Under the pieces are notes generated by a model. The model made no database searches and was not told the DNA's origin. It saw only the letters and a list, made by a program, of their open reading frames with translations. From Siderastrea radians (lineage: Eukaryota > Cnidaria > Anthozoa > Scleractinia > Rhizangiidae): a stretch of 64,000 nt of DNA. The DNA lies in contig OZ024894.1 in the NCBI GenBank assembly GCA_964017195.1, positions 28,070,825 through 28,134,824 on the forward strand, written 5' to 3'. The position numbers and the translations under genes were made by a program. Positions 46,161 to 54,501 of this stretch are shown piece after piece (the stretch's first letter is position 1; each line of letters opens with the position of its first letter).

Positions 46161-47945
46161 TAATAATAATAATAATAATAATAACAACAACTTTATTTCA
46201 CGAGGGTAAAAACACATTACGGTTAAAAACTGACGAACCTGTGGCCCTCTATAACATGTTACATAATAAATTTAAAAAAATGAAAGAAAACGCTAAATAA
46301 ATGGTAAACTACTACTGGCAAGAAAAGAGGTGAATATATTAAGAACTAGTTTACGGTAAACTGGTCTAGGTCAGCGTTCATGGCAGCAAAGTGACTTGTA
46401 TAGGCTCTCATAAAAGATTTAACATAAGGCAGTCTTTCAGTTTATCTGGTGGCGAGTTCCAAAGTTTAACAGCTTTGGCGAAAAAAGTACGCCCTCCCTC
46501 AGTTTCTCGATTATTAACCGTGGGCAGTAAAACGTTTTTCTTGAGTGACGGGTTGCTCTGGTGGAAACATCACTAATCCTAATGAGTTTGGTTTCCAAGT
46601 AGTACGGAGCATTGATTGACTTTTATTTCCTAGACAAACGGCAGCCAATTTAAGGATTTAAATAAATCTACTCTTTTTGACTCTCTAGTGTTTTTGACAT
46701 GCGATTTTGAAACCACTTTCGTTTCCGTTGTTTTAATAAGTGGAGTAGAGAATAAGACTGGAAGGCCTGCAAACAGGGAAAAAAAATGTAATCGTATTCA
46801 TTCTCGTGCTCATACTCAAAACTACTATACTACTGTACTACTCCTATACGGGATCAAAGACCTAAATTGGCAAGACAACTTAGCTTGGCCAACAGCAAAT
46901 TCCGCTGGAGGGCCTTCTTCTAACCAACTTAACTCAAACCTTGGCCCGTATAGTCGTGTCTAACGATTTTGCGTTATCGCACGTAAATTTCTTTAGATGT
47001 GAAGGCAGCCAAGTGTGGAACTGTTTTCTGTAAAAAAAAAAGAACTTCTTAGAACTAATTTAACAACGAAATGAGTTCATTGGGAATTGGAAATCTGAAC
47101 AGGTTGAGAGAGTTGCTATGAGGTTTCATCATTAAAGATTTATACAACAATTTTGCCCCGAAGCAATTTTTCTTATTTTTCCTTGTTGTTTCACCAGGTC
47201 CAAGACGCCATAAAGAGACGACTCGATAAAAGCAACACAGGTTTCTCATCGAATACTAACAGCACACCAGCTGCTAGCCAGAATGCTAGAGTACTCGCTA
47301 TTAATCCGCCGGCTAAGAAAGGTATGTTTTCTTCCTCTGTCAAAATCTCGAATTTAGTAAAGTATGAAGTTTTCTACTTTAATTTGGGAGTTGACTTTCC
47401 ATTTATGTGTTATACCATCTAGTGAGGGTGGAAACAAATTTAACACTTCTGGTCGCTTTATTCTCCAAATTACCGAGCATGCGTTAAAGGCACGAACCTG
47501 GTTATTTTGTGTGTGCCTTTATACAAATACGATTAAAGTGGTATGTAGACCCACATCCACCCTTGGGCCGCCATTGGTTATAAATAACCTGTGCCCGAAT
47601 ATATGTGTGTTTTTACTTTTGTAAGGGAAAATGTAAAAAAAGGGTTTTGAATTTGCTCTTGTCTTATCTGTAGTTTACACAGTTGCAGCCATTTTAAAGT
47701 AATCATTTTAATTTCTTCGTGTTCTTTTCTATCAAACTTCTTCTCTTCTTCCTTTGTATATTTTCATTGTCGTTTCAGCTATGAAGAAGCGAATAAAAGG
47801 GGTTCAATATGACGTCGACAAGCTACCGCAGAGGAGAGAGTTTCGCGCAGACACCCTGGAATTAAACACTTTGCTTGTTAAAGAGGACGTTAATCCTGTA
47901 AACGAAGAAGCACCTCCTGAAGGACATTCCGACTCAGATGAATAA
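23908..47945 (+). CDS. Adhesion G-protein-coupled receptor (Ig-Ig-HRM-GAIN-7TM), 5' end not located
   Basis: Assembled exons, each bounded by AG and GT with matching phases: 23908-23946, 25141-25375, 25643-25731, 34246-34335, 34381-34623, 35604-35702, 37695-37789, 39152-39430, 40381-40530, 40947-41207, 41287-41472, 41675-41869, 44376-44532, 44922-45058, 45564-45818, 47198-47321, 47779-47945 (stop TAA). Together they give about 932 codons. The order is Pro-rich linker, two Ig-like domains, HRM, GAIN/GPS, seven helices and a tail, which is the arrangement of a family B2 surface receptor that cleaves itself at the GPS and is activated by a tethered peptide. Extracellular modules are bounded by phase-1 introns, and the GAIN exons by phase 0. 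The ligand is unknown. The first exon with a signal peptide is missing from my model, and the 37789/39152 junction has an alternative. Introns are enlarged by transposons. Confidence 0.92.
24088..24692. mobile_element. piggyBac-type non-autonomous element in receptor intron
   Basis: Flanked by TTAA at 24084-24087 and 24693-24696. Its ends begin CCC and finish GGG: CCCCATTCTGCC on the left against GGCAGAATAGGG on the right (one mismatch). A long G run sits near the left end and a long C run near the right end. No transposase frame. TTAA targets with CCC..GGG ends are typical of piggyBac-like MITEs. Confidence 0.78.
25141..25731 (+). CDS. Receptor exons: Ig-like domain 1 (two exons)
   Basis: Exon 25141-25375 encodes an I-set-like sequence: VNVGSRITIACVV (B-strand Cys), ITWTKGG (core Trp) and LTIRDVMAEDAGRYRCQ (the D.G.Y.C signature). 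The intron falls in phase 2 just after this. Exon 25643-25731 completes strands F-G and runs to TVTKRIG, ending in phase 1. The Cys pair and core Trp are all present, so the fold should be intact. NIT is a possible N-glycosylation site. Confidence 0.9.
26110..26660 (+). pseudogene. Penelope-like element fragment (RT C-terminus plus zinc/GIY-YIG linker region)
   Basis: Degenerate frames read WFNPPLSRNAKTNIERAF, then GHKLRKIFNRNTIKLSYSC, then MPNVEQVIDGHNKDIF. After a frame break comes a Cys-rich knuckle CNCRRADKCPIKGECLLKE and then VEYKAKAD. This order (end of the polymerase, then a CxC..CP..G.CL knuckle before the endonuclease) is what I remember of animal Penelope-like elements. The YIG core itself is decayed. 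It lies in an intron of the receptor and is not translatable. Confidence 0.65.
26818..27652 (+). mobile_element. Hairpin-tailed inverted-repeat element 4 (0.83 kb)
   Basis: The left repeat starts TTATAACATAGAGGGCAAAA (26818). The right repeat ends TTTTGCCCTCTGTGTTCTAA (27480). Immediately outside it is a hairpin at 27485-27648 with about 73-bp arms ending GTAATCGCAT/ATGCGATTAC and apex TCGCTACGCGA. The interior has CCAAT-like motifs (TAATTGGTTGAG, TGATTGGGTAAG). No transposase was seen. Confidence 0.8.
28165..28970 (+). mobile_element. LINE 3' end with (CTA)n tail
   Basis: Plus-strand frame from about 28168 encodes the C-terminal part of a non-LTR polyprotein (YNLRNADFNIPRFRTTHYGK, then LRFLGPLLWEKLSSADR). 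It is followed by about 500 bp of 3' UTR and an end AAATAAAGTCTA(CTA)n. It is strongly 5'-truncated. The simple-repeat tail was later the target of another element. Confidence 0.8.
28971..32884. mobile_element. 3.9-kb inverted-repeat element of unknown family
   Basis: 24-bp inverted ends with two mismatches: TGCGGAAAAACCGCTGATTG at the left (28971) and CAATCAGCAGTTTTTCCACA at the right (to 32884). CTA repeats lie on both outer sides, so it was inserted in the LINE tail. Inside are CRE-like TGACGTCA motifs near the left end and many short frames, none recognisable as a transposase. It is either a large non-autonomous DNA transposon or one whose gene has decayed beyond recognition by eye. It lies in the 8.5-kb intron between the two Ig domains. 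Confidence 0.7.
30012..30510. mobile_element. hAT-type MITE, 499 bp
   Basis: Perfect 20-bp inverted ends TAGGCTTGGATAAATTCTGC, flanked by a perfect 8-bp duplication ATACAACT at 30004-30011 and 30511-30518. The interior repeats the motif CGAGCAGAAT with AATAAG several times in both halves. The 8-bp duplication and TA-GG start fit the hAT superfamily. There is no coding sequence. It is nested in the 3.9-kb element. Confidence 0.9.
32885..32910. repeat. (CTA)n on the far side of the 3.9-kb element
   Basis: Six or so ACT units follow the right inverted repeat. With the array at 28945-28970, this shows that the element split a CTA tail. Confidence 0.8.
34246..34623 (+). CDS. Receptor exons: Ig-like domain 2 (two exons)
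   Basis: Exon 34246-34335 (phase 1-1) is Lys/Asn-rich (KKSKKLTNKNSKNN) and ends STKISVG. Exon 34381-34623 (phase 1-1) continues GEQATFNCYGFRGFG and contains NFVCEMRSQ, giving a Cys pair in Ig-like spacing. There is no obvious core Trp, so the fold is a divergent Ig-like domain. The splice of SVG to EQATFNC restores a classical A'/B-strand sequence, which supports the small first exon. Confidence 0.8.
34938..35335. mobile_element. piggyBac-type MITE, 398 bp, in receptor intron
   Basis: TTAA at 34934-34937 and 35336-35339. Ends CCCTCGGACGTGCAAG and CTTGTACGTCCGAGGG differ at one position. Internal G run near the right end, as in the copy at 24088. No coding sequence. Confidence 0.88.
35604..37789 (+). 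CDS. Receptor exons: HRM (hormone receptor) domain, two exons
   Basis: Exon 35604-35702 encodes SCPGDSLEGVSWSDT, then EKPCPNGAIG. Exon 37695-37789 continues TASRRCSQEGAWKKANFTGC. The pattern CP..G..W..T..G....CP.G..G.A.R.C...G.W....C is the full HRM signature with its Cys set. The intron is phase 1. The second exon can end at 37789 (ACG before a weak GTTCGT donor, phase 0) or at 37793 (strong GTAAGC donor, phase 1, paired with an acceptor after 39158). Both keep the frame. Confidence 0.88.
36076..36113. repeat. (GTACA)n microsatellite, left part
   Basis: About seven GTACA units directly before hairpin-tailed element 5. The same array resumes after its right end. Confidence 0.92.
36111..37172 (-). 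mobile_element. Hairpin-tailed inverted-repeat element 5 (1.06 kb) inside a GTACA array
   Basis: Hairpin 36117-36256 has nearly perfect outer arms (CTTATTAGACGGTTTAGTG and its complement) and apex GCCCGTAGGGC. Just inside is the repeat TTTATTATTCAAC (36260-36272), matched by GTTGAATAATAAA at 37160-37172. These inner repeats are the same as in the element at 20334. The interior has no recognisable gene. It is inserted in an intron between the two HRM exons. Confidence 0.83.
37173..37405. repeat. Pentanucleotide array (GTACA)n then (GCATG/GCATA)n
   Basis: About 15 GTACA units merge into GCATG and then GCATA units. All long Tyr/Cys-rich or Met/Ala-rich open frames on the minus strand are by-products of the array. 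Confidence 0.95.
38948..39128. repeat. Degenerate long hairpin (probable older hairpin-tailed element)
   Basis: Arms start ACAATTGGTTC and end GGAACCAATT, and pair at roughly 75 percent over about 80 bp. The outer ends resemble the ACAATT-type ends of the younger copies. The partner inverted repeats could not be located with confidence, though a TATAATTGTTTA near 37925 may mark the other side. It lies just upstream of the GAIN exon. Confidence 0.5.
39152..41207 (+). CDS. Receptor exons: GAIN domain (three phase-0 exons)
   Basis: Exon 39152-39430 encodes helices of GAIN subdomain A (IYGGDLVIAVDVLAKMAQY, then NLLDSTNSRTWKELER). Exon 40381-40530 continues ARSQILVKVMDDYGFGVSAA. Exon 40947-41207 gives the beta-rich subdomain B (SIYLPPQAFSSSSNSRIVTL, then an acidic loop, then PVKIVLQNTK). 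All junctions are phase 0. The sequence matches the general pattern of GAIN domains (NLLD..N..W, LPP.AF). Several NxS/T sites suggest glycosylation. An alternative start for the first exon is 39159. Confidence 0.87.
41287..41472 (+). CDS. Receptor exon: GPS autoproteolysis motif
   Basis: Encodes CVFWRPEESAIWNTSGC, then TSTICECDHLTIFAALMD. All four Cys and both Trp of the GPS are present. The expected cleavage site is HL before T, between bases 41430 and 41431. The residues after it (TIFAALM) would form the tethered agonist. Nothing suggests loss of self-cleavage. Phase 0 on both sides. Confidence 0.95.
41675..41869 (+). CDS. Receptor exon: TM1 and TM2
   Basis: ALEIISIVGCSISLLAVLIT is the first hydrophobic helix. 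The short intracellular loop RALKSPRAKVLLNLCL leads into TM2 (LAIAFTCALTVFEGLA). The RAKVLLNLCLA stretch is typical of family B2. Phase 0 on both sides. The following 2.5-kb intron is almost entirely transposon. Confidence 0.93.
42117..44333 (-). mobile_element. Hairpin-tailed inverted-repeat element 6 (2.2 kb including a nested element)
   Basis: Hairpin 42117-42256 (outer arms TTACTAACT..AGTTAGTAA) is followed by TTTATTATATGGCA at 42261-42274, matched by TGCCATATAATAATAAA at 44317-44333. A tRNA-headed element occupies 42614-43420. Without it the element is about 1.4 kb. It sits in the intron between the TM2 and TM3 exons, ending about 40 bp before the TM3 exon. No transposase was seen. Confidence 0.78.
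42614..43420. mobile_element. 0.8-kb tRNA-headed element, copy B (opposite orientation to copy A)
   Basis: Reverse-complement relative of 7320-8180, from AGCGGAGCTAGCGCGTC to GGCTTGGCTAA. It shares the ACGTAATAGTCACGTGACCG block, the GTAC/GTCC short repeats, the internal Lys/Phe-rich open frame and a degraded tRNA-like part near 43240-43270 (CCCGGGTTCGGCTC). No clear target duplication was seen. It is nested in hairpin-tailed element 6. Confidence 0.78.
44376..44532 (+). CDS. Receptor exon: TM3 and start of TM4
   Basis: AGCSVVAALLHYFLLALFSW gives TM3 with the conserved Cys at its outer end. MLCEGILHYLLLVKVFGG is the family-typical end of TM3 and second intracellular loop. KLKYFYILGW starts TM4. 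Phase 0 at the start, phase 1 at the GTATGC donor. Confidence 0.93.
44922..45058 (+). CDS. Receptor exon: TM4, second extracellular loop, start of TM5
   Basis: Continues G, FPAIAVAISLAV (TM4), then NEAACWLDVESGLIWAFIAP. The CW pair in the loop provides the partner for the TM3 Cys. The donor must be GTCGGT at 45059, because a better-looking GTAAAA four bases later would break the frame. A CAT/ATT microsatellite follows at 45105-45188. Confidence 0.9.
45105..45188. repeat. (CAT)n(ATT)n microsatellite in receptor intron
   Basis: About seven CAT units are followed by about 20 ATT units, just after the donor of the TM5 exon. Poly-Ile frames here are artefacts. Confidence 0.93.
45564..45818 (+). 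CDS. Receptor exon: TM5 to TM7
   Basis: INIVVFILVIRKM completes TM5. The third loop carries QIERARAGVKASA. TM6 is VILPLLGITWLFGLLSF. TM7 is FKYIFAIFNSLQGLMVFVFH, followed by CVLNNQ. The LLGITWLFG and NSLQG.MVF.FHC motifs are diagnostic of adhesion receptors. 85 codons, phase 0 on both sides. Confidence 0.95.
45964..46080 (+). pseudogene. Decayed duplicate of a receptor TM7/C-tail exon
   Basis: 150 bp after the TM5-7 exon the sequence FAIFNSLQGMMIFIFH reappears, followed by a TGA in place of the Cys codon and then KLNKKGRALKYVRYF. The DNA matches the functional exon closely (CGCCATCTTTAATTCTCTTC is common to both), yet it continues into a tail different from the active gene. There is no AG acceptor in front. 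It is most likely the end of an exon from a related receptor left by duplication or gene conversion. Confidence 0.8.
46110..46600 (-). mobile_element. LINE 3' end with (ATT)n tail
   Basis: On the minus strand a frame near 46510-46420 reads GGRTFFAKAVKLWNSPPDKL, a typical end of a non-LTR polyprotein. It is followed by an end AAATAAAGTTGTTG and a (TTA)n tail at 46118-46195. 5'-truncated. In the last large intron of the receptor. Confidence 0.65.
47198..47945 (+). CDS. Receptor exons: cytoplasmic tail (two exons)
   Basis: Exon 47198-47321 encodes VQDAIKRRLDKSNTGFSSN, then a Ser/Thr/Asn-rich stretch to NPPAKK. Exon 47779-47945 continues AMKKRIKGVQYDVDKLPQRR and ends in an acidic run (NEEAPPEGHSDSDE) before TAA at 47943-47945. 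Many Ser/Thr residues could be phosphorylated. The terminal DSDE is not a recognisable PDZ ligand. Confidence 0.9.
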
Positions 47946-50210
47946 ACTCCAATCTCACCTAAGGAGGTGCGCTTTTTATTTTATGACCTTTCTGGAAAAA
48001 GTCTACTATAGTATCTTTTATACGTCCCATACACATTTGACAACTATTTCTATCGAGAAAAAAAAAAGTTTCTCAAGCACTTGGCAAGTTACAATGACCA
48101 AAACGACGGCTTTTCAATAATACCGATCAGTAAATTGAATTTTACGTGCTTGCTTCGTGTGTAAAATACCCTGTCAATGAAGCAGGAAAACGTTTTCAGC
48201 ATAAATAATAACTCTAGTAACTTGAAAATAATTTCCAGCCTTTAGTTTATTCCGCGTTGGAAAAAAATCTCATTCAGCCGAGCCGTCCGTATTACGGAGG
48301 TGACCGTAAAATGAGAGATACATGTAGATTTTATATGGATTTTGAACTCTGTCGGACAAGGCGAACGGTCAATCTATCAGTAAAGCTGTTCGTATAGTGA
48401 GGTTCAACTTAATACTTCTTACATTGCTGAGGATAGCAGCCGTGTGGTTAATTCCACGATTTGATTGTCAAAAGGGTTTTTTATATTCTTTATGTAAACT
48501 GTCGTGGCTTTAAATATTTTCTCAAATAGCCGTTACTGGAATAAGCTCTTATGTAATCGCCTCTCCTCGAATGAACACCCTTCTTCCGAAGGACATATAG
48601 TAGCTCTTAAATAATTTTGTTATACCTGGAATAGGCCGGTCAAAATGTGACCTCCACTGTAGATAAAAAAATATTGTAATAACAATGATAACGATTTGTT
48701 CTTGACAAGCAAGTCTGTTATGTTCTTGACAAATGCGCATTCTTCCACGCAGCACACACACAAACGACTCACAGTTTAACAACCTTACTGCCCTTTCAAC
48801 CTCCACGATTTTGACATGTAAGTAGTAGTAAGTAGTATCAGATCATAACAGTGTATTTTTCTTCTATCTCAACAGGTGTTTCTTTTTCCTCTATTAATGA
48901 CCGCTGAAGAACGGATGAGAACTATTTCCTACCATTATGCACTTAGTTAACAATTAAGAAATTATGCTGTTCACTCCCGAAAATATGCCTTGCGTTCGCA
49001 TCATTTTAGAGGATGTTATAATAATGCAGTCTTTAAGAACGTGATTCGTCTTGGATGAGCAAATACAATCAATCCATGCCAATTCACTGAGAAATGAAAG
49101 TGTTTGTTTGTTCGTTTGTTGTGTGTGTTTTTCTTTTAAATAGTATTACCTGCTAAAGTTAAACGTTTTGACTGCTAAGCTAGATCATTTCCTTTAATTT
49201 ATGTACCCGGTCCATCCAAGGACGATATCAAAGGCCAGTTTAAATACGGTGATTGAAGTGAATTGTTTCACCTGAATTCTTATTGCAACAGTCTGCAAAG
49301 GTAGTAATAAAACATTATTAACTTTTTAGTGAAAACGTGTCAATTCTTCCCAGTCCAAATCGCTGATGCGCTTTACGAATCCAAAAATGCATGTAAAACT
49401 AACTTACAGCTACTTAATTTTACACCCGAGAAGCAATTATTCAATTAATTATGCCTGGAGTTCAAGTCTTCTACTGAACTACTCTATTGAAGGTGCGTGA
49501 ATTATGCAAGTTTCTGTCTGAAAAGTTAGGCTTTCTTTGAAAGTTGAGCAGTCCCTACTTCTTGTCAACGATGCAACGCTCAATGTTCAATGTCGGTGTC
49601 CTGACGCCGCACCTGAGTAGCCATATCGAGGAACACTCCTCCATCGGGATGTATTCAAGGTCATCCAAGATGGTAACCATTGAGGAGCTGTAATAACATA
49701 AATGCTGCGTTGACCCTAGTCCCATTCTGCAAAGCTCAGCACGACTGTTCACTTAGCGCGACCAAACCAATAGCTTGCTTGCAGACGTCTCCCATTTCCC
49801 TTCCTTCAAAGCAAGGGAAATGGGCGCCGTCTGCACGCAGGCTACTGACGAACCGAACCTACGCACCGAACCTACTGACGAAAGTAAAATTGCGTGAATT
49901 ATAGAAAGAACTAACTGTATTGGACCTATCATTATCACTCAAGCCAAGACCAGTTGGCTCTAGAAGGAGAATTGCAAAGAATTTCGGAACAGCTAGTCAA
50001 TGATTATCTCCCAATGGTAAATAGCAAACAGTTACGTTACGCAGTTATAACTCGTCTAAAGCTTCCTGTGTTTTGTGTTGTTTTGCGTGGGTGGTCTAGA
50101 CTTCCGCTCGATTCTCAGAAAAGACATAAAAATGTCCAGTGTGATTTCGCGTAGGCATTTCTCATTTTTAACCGTTGTTCTACATTTCACTTAGCGTCTC
50201 TTTCTTTGAT
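47946..50210. other. 3' flank of the receptor gene, no further gene recognised
   Basis: It should contain the 3' UTR, but I cannot fix the polyadenylation site; AATAAAA near 49308 is one candidate. A 33-bp-arm hairpin containing GGGAAATGGG and its complement lies at 49772-49843 and resembles a short dispersed repeat. Open frames there are explained by the hairpin. Confidence 0.5.
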
Positions 50211-50935
50211 TTACCTAATATCAGCATAGGAAGCCCAAGCATAATATTTGAATATCATTAAAAATGGCGTTTCAAAATATAAGACTTTGTATGGGATTTC
50301 GAAGCGAACATTTTGAGCAATACATAACAGCGAACTAACTGAATAAAGTTCATGAAACATTACATGGTGTTGTTTGCTATCCTTACCAAGCATTTTGAGC
50401 AATTTTAGGTCCATTTACTTAACTGTGTTAGTACGTGTATAATACATTGACAAGGAAGGAGTCATTTGGCCCGATTTAGCCACTCACCTGTCGACACGTT
50501 TCGGAATTCGCTCGAATTTACCCACAAATATAGTTAAGGCTCCCATTCTGACTTAACGACTTGACAAAAGGAAGACATGCAAGTGATTTAGTCAAAACCA
50601 ATTGCACATACCTCGTGTCCCAAAAGAATTATCCACTGCACAAAATCATAATAGCATCTCAAAATAGGCCGCCATGGATTCGTGAGGATCCCGATAGTCC
50701 CATTTGACCGCGGTTGGCACTGGACACCAGTCAAATTATGCCCTTATGGGGAGGGCCACGCTCGTTTTGGTCGTGTTACAATTGTAGTAACTATGACCTG
50801 GTGCGGACACAAATTGTCGCTGTTATGTATTGCTCAAAATGTTCGCTTCGAAATCCCATACAAAGTCTTATATTTTGAAACGCCATTTTTAATAATATTC
50901 AAATACTATGCTTGGGTGTCCTGTGATATCAGTTG
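50211..50935. repeat. Widely spaced inverted repeat (arms about 113 bp)
   Basis: Segment 50220-50335 is repeated as its reverse complement at 50818-50932 (TGCTCAAAATGTTCGCTTCG in both). Arms are nearly identical and separated by about 480 bp. The matching frames on opposite strands (LLCIAQNVRFEIPYKVLYF) are just the repeat read twice. Probably the ends of a small element. Confidence 0.8.
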
Positions 50936-51346
50936 TTTGATGCCCAGGAGGGATTATGTTTGTGTGTGTGTGTTGTTATTGTTGTTGTTGTTGTTGTGGT
51001 GGTGGAAGTGGGTGGGGGATGGGGGTGTTACTTGGCATCTAATTGCATTTTTTCACTTGTTTTCTGCTTTGTGTACGTATAACAGGGGTGTTTTAGATTT
51101 CCACAGACATCCTAAAATTTACTCCTCTTGTTTTATGTTTGACAGCTCCATGTATTCAAATTGATTCATACTGCCCCTCTGGCCTAGCTCCCAGCGCCGG
51201 CCCGTCTCCGGTTCAAGTCGCCGTTAACTTTTTTAATTCGTTGCAACAAACACAACACAAACTTTTTTGTTTACTTTTTTTTATTGATTTTAATTTTCTG
51301 CTTTACGTTTACAGCATGTGACTTTTGCCTTTATTTTTGAAACTGA

Positions 51347-52410
51347 GTGTTTCAGTTGAAAATGAGCTTGAAGCTCTCCGCGTACGCACGTAAACAGAAA
51401 GCTGCAGTAATGGCTGCAAGCGATGGGGAAATGCAGATCGCGAAAAGCCGACATTCAAAGATTTTCAGTGTCAGGTCGGGGATAGTAATGTCAATGCTAC
51501 ACAGGCAAACCGAAATGAGTATTGTGACATCATCCCAAGCCCATAAACAAATCCCTGTGTCTGCGGCCGTGACGTCGCTTGCTAGAAAACTGTGATCGAT
51601 GTGCGAATACAACCTGTGTGAACTGCCCCTCCGAACCTGAGCAACTCCAGTGTTTAGACAGCTCTTCAATAAACGAAGCCCTCGAGGTCACTGACTTGCA
51701 GACACTATCGCAAGACAGCGTGGAGCAGCATGCATAGAGCAAGAAAGGAGACTTGTAAGTTGTCCTTGAAAGCAACTCTCTATCGCGCGAATTTCAAGCC
51801 CGCATTGACAATGCTAAGCACACGGTAGAAAACCAGAGAAGTAATGGTGAGCTCGACACATCTGATGGGCAACCTCTGCTAACAACATTACCCTTACTTG
51901 AGAAATTAGCAAAAAGTAATTTAAGCGATCTAAAAGACTGTGACTGTGGAGAAATTCGAATTTTGTTCAGTAAAACAAAACACAGTTGAAGAGTTCGAGT
52001 TCGAGTGTAGTCGATGTGGACAAAAAGTCAGCTTGAAGAGTGGTACTTCTGTAGTGAAAGCCACAACTCCTCCAAGGTCTGCAATATGTAATTTCGTTGC
52101 TGTTTCATTCCTTGTCAGTGGGCAATATTTCAAAGATTGTCACAAACTTCTCGGGACTCTCGGTCTGGACGACGTCAGTTCTACTCAGTGGATCCACATT
52201 GTTGAATGGATTACTCCCTTTGTAAAACAGATCGCCGACTGGAGCGTGAAAGAAGCGAAAACTGAAGCAATCCAATGTGGAGACCAATCATCATTACACA
52301 TCCAGTTCGACGGCTTTCATGTCGCGGCCATTATTCAAACAACAGCTACCGTCCACGATGCCGAGAATGGGAAAATTAACGTCTTAGCGACCTGGCCATT
52401 TAACGCTTAG
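51347..52410 (+). pseudogene. Decayed DDE-like transposase relative
   Basis: The region from 51347 on reads as broken fragments. The best piece (51940-52410) contains a CSRCGQKV zinc-knuckle-like motif, then VSFLVSGQYFKDCHKLLGTL, then SSLHIQFDGFHV, where an Asp-Gly-Phe motif could be the first catalytic Asp. Around 52318-52350 the frame slips and returns, because RGHYSNNS is readable only in another frame. Stops break the middle (51596-51930). I have seen similar proteins repeated in coral genomes but cannot name the superfamily. A related short sequence, CGTATAACAGGGGTGTTTTA at about 51077 and its variant at about 52792, flanks it as direct repeats. Confidence 0.6.
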
Positions 52411-52867
52411 GCTCCTGGCCATGGACAAGTCGACGGTCCCTTCCGGTGTCGCGAAAAATGAACTTTTCTCGTCGAGAAGTAAACGTAGCGGCTGTTTTTT
52501 TAAATAATTCGAAAGAACATCCGTTTTTCTGGAAATTTAAGCATGCTTTTTGCAAAAAAAAAAAATTACCTAAAAGAGTGGTCAAAGAAGCACATTTTTC
52601 ATCCTGATTTTTTATTTTTCTTCGTAAGCCAAAACACATGCTTAAATTTCTTCAGAATGGCTTATGAAATGGTATGGTACAACAAATTGTGGACATAAAG
52701 TATGGTAAGTCTTTGAGTAAAAACGAATTTTTTTGTTTCCGATGACGTGACATTGGGCGTGATCCGTGCCCTCAATGAATATTTACCTACGTATAACCGG
52801 GGTGCTTTAGATTTCCACAGAAACCCACGCCAACTTATCCTTAAAATTTAAAAGTGGTCGCAACTAG

Positions 52868-53218
52868 AGCTGGTCGTTTACAAAGTCGGAAAGCGAGCCA
52901 GGCATCTTGAGAAAAGGGGGAACAGGCGCTTCTTTCCAGCTGTCTGGAAGATGTCCAAATGTCAGGGAACAGTTAATCATACGCGTAATAACTGGAAGCA
53001 GTACATCGAGAGAGGAAACCACAAGCGATGATGGTGCAGGATCAAGAGGACAGGATCTCTTGGGAGACCGCCGAATGAGTTCCAAGACACTGTTCTCATC
53101 AAGGGGTTGGAAAGCGCACAATCCCTTTTCCAAGCCAACCACCGGATCAGCCGGTAGTACAATGCGCGTGCATGGGCTGAGTCTGCGATCGCATCAAGAT
53201 CGCTGTTTAAGACAATGA
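52868..53218 (-). mobile_element. LINE fragment (N-terminal part of reverse transcriptase)
   Basis: The minus-strand frame reads LIRRSPKRSCPLDPAPSSLV, then LLPVITRMINCSLTFGHLPD, then SWKEAPVPPFLK. This is the start of a non-LTR reverse transcriptase domain (the LDP..P.SL and LPDSWKEA.V.P motifs). It breaks off afterwards. An isolated remnant. Confidence 0.75.
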
Positions 53219-54500
53219 CTTGACCTCAATGGGTCATTTCAAGCAAATAAACGTTGCCCTTGACTGTACTTCTTGTACTTCATGCCATCTTGACACTGTT
53301 TACAGTAAACAACGTTTAAACGTCAGGGTTGGCCATCTTGAAATTGGCTTAGACCACGGTTTGGTTAAACGCTGTCTAACCTTCGTTTAAATAATCGACC
53401 CTTACGGTCCACAACATGTAATTTTCAACAATTTGGTCACCCGTCACGTCTAAATTTTTATTTTGGAATCTTAATAAAGATAGGAAAATGTGACACTGTA
53501 TGTCGCTTTGGGAACCTGTCGACAGTTATCGTAATACTGAGTACTACAAAAATCGACAAGGAACATTTTTAGACAGGCATGATGAAATGCTTATAAATTG
53601 ACTGGGTTAGGTCGAGCCACACGGCAAAATATTTGTCTCTCTGGTCATGGCTCACGGACTTCGCTGCGCTCGTTGCGTACGCCTTGAGCCTTCTGGCCCT
53701 CCCTTTGAACCAATAACTACGCAAAAAGATTAAAAATGTATTTAAAATGTATGCTCTAATAACCACTCTTTCTAACACATAATGCAGATAACGGTATTTT
53801 TCTTGTCCAGCATTCCACACGCATGCTTCTGTGCTATTATACCCTACCATTAAACAGACACAAAACAAACAACCAAGTGGAGAATAATGAATGTGCCGCG
53901 GGAAACCAGCACTAAGAGAAGTGGAAGAAAAATTACAAGACTTGGAATTCAAAAGACGTTCGGAAAAGTTGTGCTTATTCGAATAGGAGCTCTTGTTAGC
54001 TGTTACTTATAGCTTAGTGCTATTTTAATGGGAGCACTTATTGGAAAGACCGAGGGGTCTTATCCTTAGAAAGAAATGCGACCGGTGTAAATTTTTCAGC
54101 ATAATTCAGAGGTTGAACTATTAAATACACGATGTCGATGGTATATTTTTATTAATATTGACGGTTCGGCAATGAAAAGCTGCTCGCGAATTACGAGGGT
54201 CTAGTTTATATTGATTGATAGAATGCCCTCGCATAGCCAATCAGACTGTAAGTTTTGCCGACAGCCAGTCTTCTGGTTACGCTAAAAGGGCCTCGATGGG
54301 ATAACTGTTAGCCGTAAAACGGTCAAAATATAGTCATTAGGCAAAAACGTTGAAAAAAAAAATCAAGTATTAGCCGTTAGGCGTAAAACAAAAATCTAGC
54401 CACAATGTTATTTTGAAAGTGTCAAGATCTCTCGTTAAGACTGCTATGTGTCTTGTCTCGTGGCTACGACGGCTACACATGCTGTATGACCCACAGTTTG
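53219..54500. other. Non-coding stretch, no gene recognised
   Basis: AT-rich with short frames only. A CG-rich segment around 53640-53700 (GACTTCGCTGCGCTCG) looks like part of a dispersed repeat, but I cannot define its ends. Confidence 0.4.
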
Positions 54501-54501
54501 C

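Noticed and set aside
50682..51164. 160-codon plus-strand frame
   Set aside because: Its middle is one arm of a wide inverted repeat and its end is GTT-repeat and G-rich sequence. No domain seen.
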